A DNA stretch of 64,000 nucleotides from Macrolepiota albuminosa (taxonomy: Eukaryota; Basidiomycota; Agaricomycetes; Agaricales; Agaricaceae), in the NCBI GenBank assembly GCA_027475525.1, contig JAMWFC010000086.1:310001-374000 (forward strand), read 5' to 3'. The translations under genes and the position numbers were made by a program. How positions within the stretch are numbered: the stretch's first letter is position 1; each line of letters starts with the position of its first letter. The notes beneath the pieces were generated by a model. The model was not told where the DNA came from. It did no database searches and saw nothing but the letters and a program-made list of their open reading frames with translations. This document shows, one piece after another, positions 1 through 10,882 of this stretch.

Positions 1-91
1 AACAGGGCATCTCAGTTGAACACATGTGATCAATGGTGAGATTGCAGATGTCATTGGCATACTATAAAACTCACTACTAAAGTAGCAGGAA

Positions 92-304
92 TTGGAGGAG
101 GCTGATTCTCAAATGGAACTGGGAATCCTACTCAGTACAAAAAAGGGTCTGGAAGCCATGACAAAGTTTCTAGCCAAGATGGGTGCCTTCACCAAAACAG
201 GAAAGATTCATGAGTATAGAACAAAGCCAGAAGAAGACAATGAAGAAAATGATGAAGAAGAGGAAAGATGGTGGTCATGGATGGAGACAGTAGTAGAGGA
301 GTAG
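92..304 (+). pseudogene. short acidic-tailed ORF, probable transposable-element remnant
   Basis: This 70-codon reading frame has an N-terminal stretch with the core LLSTKKGLEAMTKFL followed by GAFTKTGK, and ends in a run of Glu/Asp residues. From memory, that kind of segment occurs at the C-terminal end of retroelement-derived proteins in Agaricomycetes, but I cannot confirm it. It begins at a non-ATG codon, has no upstream exon I can join, and lies in repeat-rich sequence. It is best treated as a fragment, with low certainty on its family. Confidence 0.25.
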
Positions 305-540
305 GAACTAGAGGGGAGAGGTTGGAGAGATGATGAAGATGGGAAGAGGATAAAGATCAGGACCAGGACACATGAACAGAGGAATTTGAAGGCACAAAAC
401 ATTCCTAACCCCTAATCCCCAAATCTACCTAACAACTGAGTTCTCACTGAAAGTATCTTGTGACATAACCTTGTCAATGTTCATGCCACCTAAAAGTCTG
501 TGAGGAAAGTGTTAGAACTTGAACAGTGCGGTAATATGTA

Positions 541-770
541 GACCGTCGTCTACACCTAGATAAGGTTACACTGTAAGCTTATATCCTCAGTGAGTATAAA
601 CACGACTGTATTTCTGTATCTAGATAAGGTTACACCGTAAGCTTATATCTAGGTAGGATCATAAGTATAAGTAAGTCTGGGTATGTTGGTATTGGATAAC
701 GTACCCTCAGTGAGTATAAACATGACTGAGGGTACTGGTATGTATATGGCATATATATATATGTTCTGTC
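541..770. repeat. LTR-like repeat debris with duplicated modules and a hairpin
   Basis: Two modules occur twice here. The segment starting ctagataaggttacac is at 556-585 and again at 620-649, and the segment starting ctcagtgagtataaaca is near 586 and again near 707. The second ctcag module forms a perfect hairpin at 701-735 with arms GTACCCTCAGT and ACTGAGGGTAC. The copia LTR at 10308 carries the same hairpin arms. I infer a degraded copia-type LTR, but no ends or target duplication are visible. Confidence 0.45.
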
Positions 771-1635
771 TGTGGACAAAGCATGGGTGGCCACTGTGTG
801 TCCATTTGACAGTGGCTCGGGGCATCAACCTTTACCATATCACAATTGTCACATTATGACGTATGATATGTTCCAACAAAAAGTTCCAATATTCAAAAAT
901 ACAGAATATGAACACTGCCTTTGGCACAATGGCCACCTAATTACATTACTATCAGATGTACTGGTTGCTAAGTCACAGGGAGTTGCAAAATGTGGTTTCT
1001 TACAAGATCTAGACATCTGTATCTCTGATCCTTCTGTACTGGAGTTCACTATTACTAGTGCTCCTGGGATCTCAAAATTCTGGGTGAATTGAATGTGCCA
1101 TTGTATGGCAATTGCTTGATCATAAAGTAGAATTATACATCTTTCAAAAAGACTGTTCCCAGTTTTAATCTCTATGTTATATTTGAACTCCAGATATTGA
1201 CTACAGGTTGCATACACTATGAGCAAGTCTACTTCAAGTTTTCAGGTGCCCCATGCAGCTGGGAGAACCTGTAAAGGATAAATTTCTGTTTAGCATGACA
1301 ATCTGTGATATCACTCTGATAAAATTGATGAGAATTAAAAGTCTGCTTACTTCAAATTGTCTTGCTCACACCCGCGATGATTTGCCAAAATGGAGATTGA
1401 ACCGGCATTGCGACCACACCGTGATGAAAGTTTTGCAACTCCTTGTTTTTGGCACCCTGAACACCCATCTCCCTTCCAACAAGGCTCAACAGTATTGTAC
1501 AACAAATGTGAAGTTACAAATATCTAAGTACGATACAATTTAACTGATCCCTGAAGTCCGATCAGAAGAAAGTGGACCGGATCTCTTGTAAGCGTCGATT
1601 TTTCTCAAAATTTTGCAACTCCATAGTTGTGATAG
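771..1635. other. no recognisable gene
   Basis: Open frames in this stretch (for example 772-1092 on the + strand) are short, lack recognisable motifs and have opposing frames of similar length. The sequence is AT-rich and lies between two repeat pieces. I see no gene. Confidence 0.4.
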
Positions 1636-1727
1636 TATTGGAGTAGAGTACATACATTACTTTACCCCCGCCTCTCAGCCCAGCATTGTGGCTTGCCGGC
1701 GGTTAAAATCAAATTCATTCATTCGAA
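1636..1727 (+). repeat. dispersed repeat with conserved 3' tail, copy 1
   Basis: The tail contains a CCCGCC tract, then gcttgccggcggttaaa and a final ttcattcattcg. A related tail is found at 24661-24742 and a shorter one at 52126-52190. A shared 3' tail joined to different upstream sequence is typical of SINE/LINE 3' ends. I could not define a 5' end or a target duplication. Confidence 0.4.
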
Positions 1728-2637
1728 AATATAGAAGTGCAAGTGATCGTCCATAAATATCATTAGTCTACCTGGGTCACCGGTCACCGGCACCTGTCAT
1801 CCAAGCCATCTAGATTAGATCCAATATGTGCATAGAAATCGTGATTCGTGATCGGAATTTGACCTTTTGTCCGTCTCTCAGGTAAGTATCTCCGGGCCTA
1901 GCGAATATTGTCAATTCAGAAACCATGCCAGAGCCAGAGGCGAGAGCCGGTATGTCCAGAGATCCCTTTCTATTCGATGTATGACAACCGCCTGCCAACC
2001 TTTCTTCGTTTTTCGGTTCTGGTGGTAAACGTGGGTCTCTTGGTTCTCACTGTCAAGCCTCGAATGTAAGGAACTAAATCCTATGTATGGTATGGACCTT
2101 AAAGTTTACGTGTTTGAGGTACCGGCCGTTGAGCCGTTAGAAGCGCGGCAATTGAATATCTCGAGTACGAGCAATTAATTCGTCCATCACTATTCATCGA
2201 TTTACCTGGGTCTTCGGTCAGTTGTCAATCAAGTCAATCAAGCTTGGAGCATAGCTCAGTAATTTTGACCATGGACTAAACAACCTCAATGGAGTTCGTG
2301 CCTCCCCAAATCGGTATGCGTTTTTAAATGAAGCCGAGTAAATCAATTCAGCAACAAGCTTCAGGAGTGGTACATAAAACAAGTAATACATATACAATAT
2401 CTACTGTACTGTATTGTACTGTACCTAGTGCACAATGTTATACTATAAAGATCCCTTGTCTCCTAATCAATGACAACCCCCTTTCCTCGCCCACTCTCCA
2501 CCTTTCATCGTTTTTTGGTGTTGTATTACAAGTTCACAATTTGACAATTCAACGTTTCGTCTCACAACAAAGAAAAAAAAAGGGCGCAAAGAAAACACAC
2601 GAATCTTCCTTTTCATTCCTTTGACCTTGGCACCGGA
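1728..2637. other. intergenic, no recognisable gene
   Basis: Only short frames without family motifs are present. The stretch lies beyond the 3' end of the minus-strand phosphate transporter and probably includes its 3' UTR and terminator. I see no tRNA or clear repeat here. Confidence 0.4.
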
Positions 2638-5210
2638 CTACACAGGTAACCTCTCCCTCTCCTCCCTCGCGATTCTCATCTCCTCCGCATCCACGAGGTC
2701 GGGATCGCGGCCTTTTACTTCAGGTAGGAGGAGCGTGAACGCTGCATGAGATGCATCGTCAATACCACATTTCCACAAATACATATAAAGGGTACTCACC
2801 AGCGCCGGCGATACAGCATCCAAAGAAAACTGCAAATCGGACAAAGCGCGTTAGCATTCTCATTCTCATTGAGGCATCCCCCAAAAGAAAAGAGAGAAAG
2901 ACTCACTCCAAAGGACAGCAGGCGTGCCAATCTTCTTGGTGAGGGTATTAAACGCGAGCGCAGAGATGATCGCGCCCGCTTTGCCGAATGCAGCGGAGAC
3001 CCCGTGCGCGGTTGCGCGGTACCGTGTTGGGAAGACTGTGTAGGTGTTATTGAGCTCGTGCTCGGGTCAAAAAATATAAAAGAGACAGGGGCGTACCTTC
3101 GGCTGGGTAACACTGCGCCCGCAAGAGCAAGTGGGGGTCAGAATGAGTTGCACAGTGAGTGACATAGTGCGGAACGTACGTATGCAGTGCTATTGGGAAG
3201 GGTCAATCAAAGTTTACGCCAGTGAGTTTGGGAGGGGAAAACTTACGTATTTGCGCCCCAGTTGAAGAAGAACTGGAGGAAGGCGAAGCAGACAATGAAC
3301 CCTGCCGTGCTGAGTCGTGTGAATTCTCCGGCAAGCACGGCGACTAGTGTGTGTGTTTGGTGTCAGCGAGCAGTGCATGGTGCTTGTCAGTAAGGGAAAG
3401 AAGAGACACGCACGGAATAGCGCGGCGAGAAGGAAGCCCTGGATCTGGATCCACTTGCGACCCATGATCTCAATCGTAAACACTGATACCCAGTATCCTG
3501 TAGTGCACCGCCATCGTCGACATCAAGCAATCACGCAATCAACAAAAGACGTACCAGGCACAAACCCGAGGGCGGTGATGATGATGTTGCCCGTTGAGAT
3601 CTTGAACATCCGGTGCCATGCCGTGCCGGACGCGCCGTCGTATCCGATTTGCTGCAGGACGACGTTTTGGTTGAGATTAATGCCGTAGAAACTGTCGTTC
3701 GGGGCGTCAGAAAGCTGACGGGCGATGGGCAAGGGATGACAAAAGACTTACGCGATATCGAGAAGGAACCAGCATGCACATGTCCCGATTAGGATCTTAG
3801 CGTGACGCCATTCGGAACAGTAGATTAGGAAATCTGTGTGGTGCTTCTAAGTTAGGAGAGAAGATGGAGATGGAGAAGCGACCGGACCTTTGAAGTGGCT
3901 CCTTCCTTGGATCCTCTCTTGTGAGGATGATTCGGAGTCGGCGGCCGTGACGGTGTGCTCTTTCGTGTCTTTTTCCTTCTCGTTTTCCTGCGTGAGACTG
4001 AGGCTGGGCTTGGACCAAGATGTTTCCTGCCCGGCAATCTGCGCCTTCTTGATGGCATCGAGGGCATGACCTTCCTCCTCGGCAGATGTGGCGTTCTTGA
4101 GTTTCTGCGAGGCGAGGAAGCGCGTCGACTCGGGGAGAGTGAGGCGTTGGTAGAGCGTGCCGAATGCCGGGATGAGCGAGACGCCCACGACGATGCGCCA
4201 TACTGAAAAGGATCAAAATAAATAAATTAGAATTGAAATTAAATCAGATGGGAATCGGAAATCGGCACGTACCGCCGTCCACCTTGGACGTCTTGCCCTC
4301 TACATCCATGACATGCTTATAGCATGCCAGCACGACGATGGTCACGACGCTGCCCAAGAGACTGCCCCAACCCTGGTTCGAGAATATATACGCGAGCATG
4401 GTGCCGCGCTTGCGGAGGTTGGAGCGATCGGACGTGACGGAGGCAGACATGGGATAGTCGCCTCCGACACCAATACCAAGTATGATGCGGAAGATGCCTA
4501 GGTATATGAGACAATTGTCCGGGCTGAGCGTGCCAGTGGGCGTAGTCATCGTGAGGATTGTCGCGAAGATGATGAGCATGAGCTCCTTGCCGTCTGCATT
4601 GAGCGGTTAGCACTTCGGATCGAGAGCCGGAGGGTACGTACAGATAGCCTTGCGACCGAGAGCATCAGCGAGGTATCCTGTTGATTGGGTGGATTAGAAT
4701 ATGGAAATAAGGATTGCCGTGATTGTTACCAAATAAAAACTGTCCGATGACACTCCCAATGTTCGCCCCGGCTTTCATGAAGCCCTCGAGGTTGGCCGGC
4801 AGGCTGTGACCACCGTACAAGCGGTATTGCAGCATTGTCGCAACGGGCTGCAAAAGACATATAAATACACACCATCATTGATGTGAAGAGGGACACGACT
4901 CACGTTGATAACAAACAGATCGTAGGCTGCAACGACATTTTAAGCAACCACGAAGGGTCAACGCAAACAACACGCACCATCGAGGAAAAATCCAACCTAC
5001 ACAACCAGCAATAGATCACATCGTATGCTCTTTCAAAAAAAAAAGAAAAGGACGTACACCCGCGATACCAAGAAGCTTGAACTCGGACTGCGTCAACATA
5101 AACGCAGGCTTCTCTTTTCCCCCCGACCGCTCAAACTCTGCGAGGTCGGGGTTGTACTGCGCTGCCTCAGGGGACTCGACCGCACGCGCCGGGGAATTAT
5201 GCTCGACCAT
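2638..5210 (-). CDS. PHO84: inorganic phosphate:H+ symporter, PHO84 type (MFS)
   Basis: Plasma-membrane high-affinity phosphate transporter of the major facilitator superfamily, by family similarity. About 16 exons joined at GT-AG introns give roughly 555 residues, the usual PHO84 length. The N-terminus [11 protein letters not shown] leads to [13 protein letters not shown]. The phosphate-transporter signature [12 protein letters not shown] sits near residue 155, followed by [16 protein letters not shown] hydrophilic, Lys/Glu/Ser-rich central loop (near 3890-4090) separates the two six-helix halves. In the second half come [24 protein letters not shown] and [18 protein letters not shown], and the protein ends [15 protein letters not shown]...LPV. 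The start codon is the only ATG in frame before the conserved KLLGIAG. No frameshift or internal stop is needed, so it looks functional. It stands alone, transcribed away from 5.2 kb; I see no evidence for its regulation. The two shortest exons near 3.1-3.2 kb are the least certain part of the model. Confidence 0.9.
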
Positions 5211-6649
5211 CGTTTCGTACGACTACGACGAAAAGAGTTGAAAATGGGAATGGGATCAAGCTGGCGGTCGGAGGAAAGCAGGGGAAGTGAGGAAAAAGCC
5301 GCGTCCTTGAGGGGTCCTGAGAGAGAGGAACCCGCGAGTGAGGGAGCTTTAACGAAAGAAGAAAAATAAAAGAAGAGGGAAAAAAAAACACGCACCCATG
5401 ATCCAAAGCCGATATATACAAAACGTTCTGCCAGAATTTCGTACATGCCCAAATCAAAAATAGAAAAAGAAAAAAAAAAGAAAAAAAAATAAGGTCATAT
5501 GTATAACGTCGGCTGGAGCCAAGCAAGGGACCGGTGGAGGCCGGGTACTAATTGCATGGTTTCGCGGAGTGTGACAATTGTGATTTGACTGATGATATAG
5601 ATAGGTGTATTTTTTTGAGTGATCGATTCGATTGATTACTAAGCGCCAATGCGAAGCTTCTCACGGTATCTTTTTTGCATTTCCACCGCATGAGAGATAG
5701 TCCTTGCACCTTCCCATCGACAACAAAACTCCTGGTCTCACATCTGAGTCCTCACATCCGAGTCAATAGTGATAGCATCGTAACACGGGGGCAAAAGGTC
5801 GTGTGTGTGGGGGAACATGAATTTAATCTGCCGAGTTCTTATTCTCAGGCTCGTCGGTATGCATGAAGGACGGTCTTCTCTAGGCATTTGACGGGTTCGA
5901 GATCTCCCGCTGTCGTATACGGAAATTGAGTTCCGCATGATGAACAAACGTCGGAGGTGGAACAACTTGATCTCTTCCATCGCTCGTTTCTGCCGGCCTC
6001 CCAGTCAAGGTCTCGTCTGGCAATGACAGAGAGGGCGGACGGGCGCCTGACTGCGACATCGGCATCATCTCTTCACTATATACTATGGATCACATTACGG
6101 TATGGGTACGTACCTCTGTGCAGCTGCTCCCTATCTTCACAATCCGGTACATCAAAGCGGAAAGACTCAAAAACTCAAAAACTCAAGAAGGCTCCGCCGA
6201 CCCTTTCATTCATGTTCGTGTGCACGGGCTCGACGCTTTTATTCATGTTCGAGTACATACGAGACTCCTGAGTCGAACACCGCTGCGTGTGAGCCGTGAG
6301 GGTATGTGTCATGTACCTCACCACGTGTTTCTTTGTGGAAGGGTCCTTCTTTTGCAAATATATGAGTAAGTGATTGAAGCAAGACACCGTGCCAAGCGCC
6401 AAGGCTGCCAAGGCACTGGCCACACACCCACGCCATGCCATGACTTCGTTCAACCTCTGAAGCACCCTGTGTGCTCGGATTTATAGCCAGAACTTCAACC
6501 GATCATGTACATATCAATTGTAGTCAGGCTTAGCACAGTATGCCAGACGACGACAATGCGTGTGGCGGAAGCCTGTGGTGTTCACCGAAATGTATGTAAG
6601 ATATCCACAAGACATCATGAAAAAAAAACCTGTCTGGAATGAATTATAC
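5211..6649. other. intergenic region upstream of the phosphate transporter
   Basis: Holds the promoter side of the phosphate transporter, with A-rich runs around 5360-5490. Frames between 5675 and 6465 overlap on both strands and show no motif. I see no gene. Confidence 0.4.
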
Positions 6650-6730
6650 GACGCCAGCAGGATTCGAACCTGCGCCCTCAAAGAGGAACAGATTTCTAAT
6701 CTGTCGCCGTAACCACTTGGCTATAGCGCC
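6650..6730 (-). tRNA. tRNA-Ser (anticodon AGA), no intron
   Basis: On the minus strand the 81-nt sequence folds as a class II tRNA. The acceptor strands GGCGCTA and TGGCGTC pair with G-U wobbles. The anticodon stem ACAGA/TCTGT encloses loop TTAGAAA, giving anticodon AGA. A long variable arm CCTC/GAGG and a T arm GCAGG-TTCGAAT-CCTGC follow. The body is nearly identical to the two tRNA-Ser(CGA) genes at 46207 and 51909, differing in the anticodon and lacking their introns. Confidence 0.93.
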
Positions 6731-7449
6731 GTTAACATATAGGAGGAATATAGGTATCATGATGCGCCATCTTTACAAGCCAATTCTTTGATGTCTCAGA
6801 AAGCAAAATAGGGAAAATCTGTTTGGACAACTTCTCACCGAGCACAATTAATGGTAGAAGGAGATCATGATGCCCCTAAAGGTCGAGAGAAAGAAAGGTT
6901 GTTGAGACTTGATCGATATATTATATTTTGACTACCGCCCCCTCCACGCATCACGATAAGAAAATAAGACTTCACCCGTGCATGATTTGAGTCACGAACT
7001 CATTGCTCACCACAGAATCAAATCAACTTGCTACCAAAGAGATTTTCTATTTAGCAAGCTTCGTTCTCACAGTATGTAAGCTGAAAATCAGTACATACGT
7101 AAATAAAGTCAGCTTGCTCAGTTGGAGTGTCTTTCGTGCACCCTCCCATGGCCACCTCTCCCTAAGCTTTTTCTTGAGTTTTTGCTATATGTTTTGGACT
7201 TCAGATAGGTCAGTTTTAGGTAGAGAGCTTCCTTCCAGCGCAATACCCAAGGTGTCGCACTAACGCTACACTGTTCTCACTGGGATCAATCAAGAAGCCG
7301 TCTTTCACTTTCAGTGACGTTGTCATGTCAGGCTATTCGTGATGCACAGAAATTCGAGTCATGCGCAGTCTCTGTATTTAAATCACACACAAGTTTCATT
7401 TTACATACAAGCCAGTTCTGCATCCATCTCTACCTGCCTTTAAGACCAA
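6731..7449. other. intergenic region
   Basis: Lies between the tRNA and the DUF4139 gene and should contain the promoter of the latter. The frames at 7003-7263 and 7314-7550 are short and motif-free; the second overlaps the start of the next gene in another frame. No separate gene is supported. Confidence 0.4.
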
Positions 7450-9536
7450 ATGTCTACCAATGCTCAATCTCACGCCGACGCTCAACCTCCTTCGTTCCAT
7501 TCTGTCAACTCAATCGAACTCGTCTCAACAGAGAACAGCAATGTTACTAGTGTCAGTGTCTATTCTGGCCGTGCGGAGATCACCCGTGTCTTTAAGTTCG
7601 AAGTGAAGACAGGGCAGAACCAAGTGACTATCAACGGTCTGCCCAATGTCTTGGACCAGGATTCTCTCAGGTGAGTCAAGCCACTGGCTTCCGAAAACAC
7701 GCATGCAAAGGACTTAGTTTCAATACAGGGTTGAAGGCAGAGGTGCAGCGACCATACACGATGTCACTGTATCCAATATTTCTCGCCCACAATCGCAGGA
7801 AACATCGTCGACCATTAAGGAACTCACGTCCAAGAAGGAGAAGACGATCAAGGCACTTGAACGGTCCAGGACAGCGATTTCTTCTCTCGAGTCGTATTTG
7901 GGGACGATGGATGTCAAAACTATCGACGTGGGGTCTGTGCGACAAGTCGTGAAGGCATATGACACGACTGCCGAGGAACTAGATAACCGCGTCTTAGAGC
8001 TAGAGGGACAGTTAGCGGACATCGAGCAGGAGCTCGCGAAAGAGCGCGCTAGCCTTGATGGACCGAAACCAAATGACAAGCTGAGAAAACGCGTAGTAAT
8101 AGGTGTATTCGCGGACGTTGAACGCGAAGTTGAAATCGTATTGATTTACGGTGAGTATTGTCTTCGTACAAAACCACCACACAATGATGACCAATTATCA
8201 CTTGTAGCCGTCCACGGAGCATCCTGGACCGCAGGCTACGACATCCGCGTCAACACGCATACCTACGACGAGCCCGTTTCACTAATTTACAAAGCCTCAA
8301 TAACACAACAAACAGGAGAGGTATGCCTCCTACCCTCGCCTCTCCAATTCTTACTCATAATACTATGATCAGGACTGGACCGATATACCGCTGACCCTCG
8401 AAACCGCAACACCCACCTTCGGGCTCAACATCCCCAAACTCGATCCCTGGAACATCTCGATCTACAAACCAATCCCTCCCGTACCTATGGACTACCCCGC
8501 TGTACCTGCCGCACCTGCCCTCAGAACTAAGTTTTCCGGAGCGCGCATGGCCTCCGCGCCGGCCCCTATAATCATCCACCAACCTCCGGTTACATCTGCC
8601 CTGCCAATGTCCGTCCGCGGTCTGGATGTCGTGCCGTCCAAGGGTAAGGTAAACGTGAGCGCAACGTTCGAGGTGCCTGGATTGATCACAGTTCCGAGCG
8701 ACGAAGCGGCGCATAATGTGACAATTGTAAAGTTGAGTTTGGGTGCGGTGATGTCCTGGGTTTGTGTGCCAAAGAAAGACGTGAAGGTGCATCTGAGTGT
8801 ATGTTCTTTGGTCAACTTCCATAGCGTATCACAACTGATATATGTTCTCTTTCTGCAGGCAAAGATCAAGAATGCATCGCAGTATACATTGTTGCGCGGT
8901 ACAGGGAGCGTCTACGTTGATGGGAGCTTCATCTCACGCTCAGAAGTGCCTGCGGTGAGCCCAGGAGAAAGCTTCAACTGTCCTCTCGGGTACGTATCTC
9001 CCTCCCTCCCATCTCCCTCCCTCTCCTCTCCCTCCTCCACAATCTGACTTGGCACCCAACACAGGCTCGACCCCTCAATCCGCATAATCTATCATCCAAT
9101 CTCCAAAACCCGGTCCGAAAGCGGGTTCTACACCCAAACCACAACACACGTCTATACACAAAACATCACCATCTTCAACACCAAATCCACCCCCGTCGAG
9201 CGTGTGCGCGTGGTGGAGCAGGTGCCTGTGTCAGAGGACGCGCAGGTACAGGTAAGACTTTTGAGTCCGCCGCTGTCTGAGAGGGAGAAGGAGAGGGAAA
9301 AGGGCAAGGATCAGGACAAGGGTAGGGATGAAGGTGACGAGAAGATGATGAGTGTGGCGGTGTCTAGCGGCATTAGTGCGATGTGGGAAGGGGTGGACGG
9401 GGGCGAGGACGAAGTGATCGCAAAGAATGGCAAGTTTTGTTGGATAGTTGCCCTTCCAGGACAGGGAAAGTCCAATTTGGTGCTCAAGTATGAGGTTGGG
9501 GCGCCTGCGGGTGAAAATGTCATCGGATTGCCTTGA
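7450..9536 (+). CDS. DUF4140/DUF4139 domain protein (mucoidy inhibitor A-like)
   Basis: Six exons with GT-AG introns near 7672, 8150, 8322, 8800 and 8990 give about 596 residues. The N-terminus carries the DUF4140 pattern VTSVSVYSGRAEITRVF at about residues 32-48 and a GLPNVLDQDSLRVEG strand. A predicted coiled coil follows (Lys/Glu-rich, about residues 100-170). The DUF4139 beta-rich domain begins around WTAGYDIRVNTHTYDEP and continues through VSLIYKASITQQTGEDW. A charged insert rich in Glu/Lys/Arg/Asp lies near 9270-9345 within the last exon, and the protein ends LVLKYEVGAPAGENVIGLP. The family is widespread in bacteria and fungi and no biochemical role is settled. No signal peptide or membrane segment is visible, so it is probably intracellular. 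The ATG at 7450 is the first in frame. No defects seen. Confidence 0.85.
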
Positions 9537-10302
9537 GATGTTGATGGTCGACATAAAGTGAGTTTGTTTTTATTGTGGAAGCGCAAAGGTACAAAGAAGT
9601 TAATGACAACTTTTTTTGAGGATACATAGATAGTCTTAACAATACTATATTGTTTATACTCATCACACAATTTTCTGAATAGGACTCGGACCAGTCTGAA
9701 ATGGGGAAAACAGCCAGATACAGCTGATGAATGGAAGCAGGAGTGCAAACTTCCACCATTGTGGGTGAAAATGTAGAAGACAAAGAAGAGGGAAGGTCTG
9801 TTGCAGGCAAGGATGAGATGCAGTTAGCTGGGAAGTTCATGGCAACTGTGAAATTGGCATATACTGCTGCCAGATTATCAATGAGCCTTTGACTTGTACA
9901 TGCCACAAGAGTAGAACAAGGTGCTAGCATTAATGAGGGCATACAAGTGGTGTTGTCATAGTAGTATTCAGAGAATTTATGTGCTGGGAATGATTCCATG
10001 ATTACCAGCTTGGATGGGAGCTTGGGGTGCAATGCCTCAGTATAGTGCCTTGTTTGAGGCATTGTCCACCAAGGGAGGCAAGTCTGCCATCCTCAAGGCC
10101 ACAAAGCCAGCTGAGAGTGCAGAAGCTCTCAGTACAGAAATAAAAGGCAAGCATCCAGCCAAAGCACTGACAGAGAGCCTGGCCAGGCTTATCAGGGGAC
10201 TCCTCATTTCTTGCTTCTTTCACTCCTTTATTCCTTCATTCTTCCTTCATTCATCGTTTCCTCATTTCTGATATAATAACAAATGGGATCTAGTAATAAG
10301 AA
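9537..10302. other. repeat-like sequence without a supported gene
   Basis: Contains a minus-strand frame at 9520-10062 and a plus-strand frame at 10014-10271 with sequence such as GGKSAILKATKPAESAEAL. Neither has a recognisable domain or intron structure, and they overlap on opposite strands. The region directly abuts the copia target site. Probably old transposon sequence; family not identified. Confidence 0.3.
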
Positions 10303-10307
10303 CAGAA
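10303..10307. repeat. target site duplication (left copy), CAGAA
   Basis: Five bases immediately before the 5' LTR, matching 16936-16940 immediately after the 3' LTR. Five bases is the expected copia target duplication. Confidence 0.9.
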
Positions 10308-10634
10308 TGTTGGGATACAGTGTAGATGTGATGAAGGGATTGTGACGATGTGATAAAGCGAGGGTGTGTGTGTGCCACAAACTGAAGCCAGGGCCACTAT
10401 GGTGGCCACAGCTCTTGCTTTGTGCAGAGGTACTTATATATATACAACAACAGCACGTGGAGTACCCTCAGTTACGTTACATGTCTCTGAGGGTACAACA
10501 CCTTTCTTACAACCTACAAAACATATAACTAATGTTTCCGTACCTAGATTTACACGTCTCTGAGGATTAACACATATGTGTTTATTATAGGTGTTTGTCC
10601 CACCTAGATCATATCTACTGTCCTAGTTCCAACA
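10308..10634 (+). repeat. 5' LTR of the copia element
   Basis: 327 bp, TG...CA ends. It contains a TATA-like tract (acttatatatatac, near 10434), then a perfect hairpin at 10462-10496 with arms GTACCCTCAG and CTGAGGGTAC around a 15-nt loop. The hairpin is partly decayed in the 3' LTR. Confidence 0.92.
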
Positions 10635-10650
10635 GGTTATGGGCCCCAAC
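10635..10650 (+). other. primer-binding site, half-initiator-tRNA type
   Basis: The sequence GGTTATGGGCCCC directly follows the LTR. Its complement contains GGGCCCATAACC, which matches the anticodon arm (CAT anticodon) of eukaryotic initiator tRNA-Met and not a tRNA 3' end. This agrees with priming by an internal 5' half of tRNA-iMet, as known for Drosophila copia. The same GGTTATGGGCC follows two other LTRs in this window. Confidence 0.7.
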
Positions 10651-10882
10651 CAAGCAGGCTACTCGTTATAGTATCGCTGCTAAGTTGGAAAACCATTCCC
10701 TACCTGCTTCTTGTCGCAAACACTGATTATACCAGTCTGTTCTATTCGGAGCTGCTACCGGATCACATCTCCCTCATTGGGAGGTACCACTGCCCCTTAT
10801 CTTGCCCTGAATAGGAAACAAGACCTATTGTTCTCTCAAAAACGATTAAAACTCTGTTATCACCCCTACCCATCTAGAACAA

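Noticed and set aside
2746..5526. Plus-strand and alternate-frame ORFs over the phosphate transporter
   Set aside because: They cross its exons and introns, have low-complexity composition and no motifs. The minus-strand exons form one complete transporter.
9520..10062. 180-codon minus-strand ORF
   Set aside because: It overlaps the end of the DUF4139 gene and has no recognisable domain; the 3' part is antisense to coding sequence.
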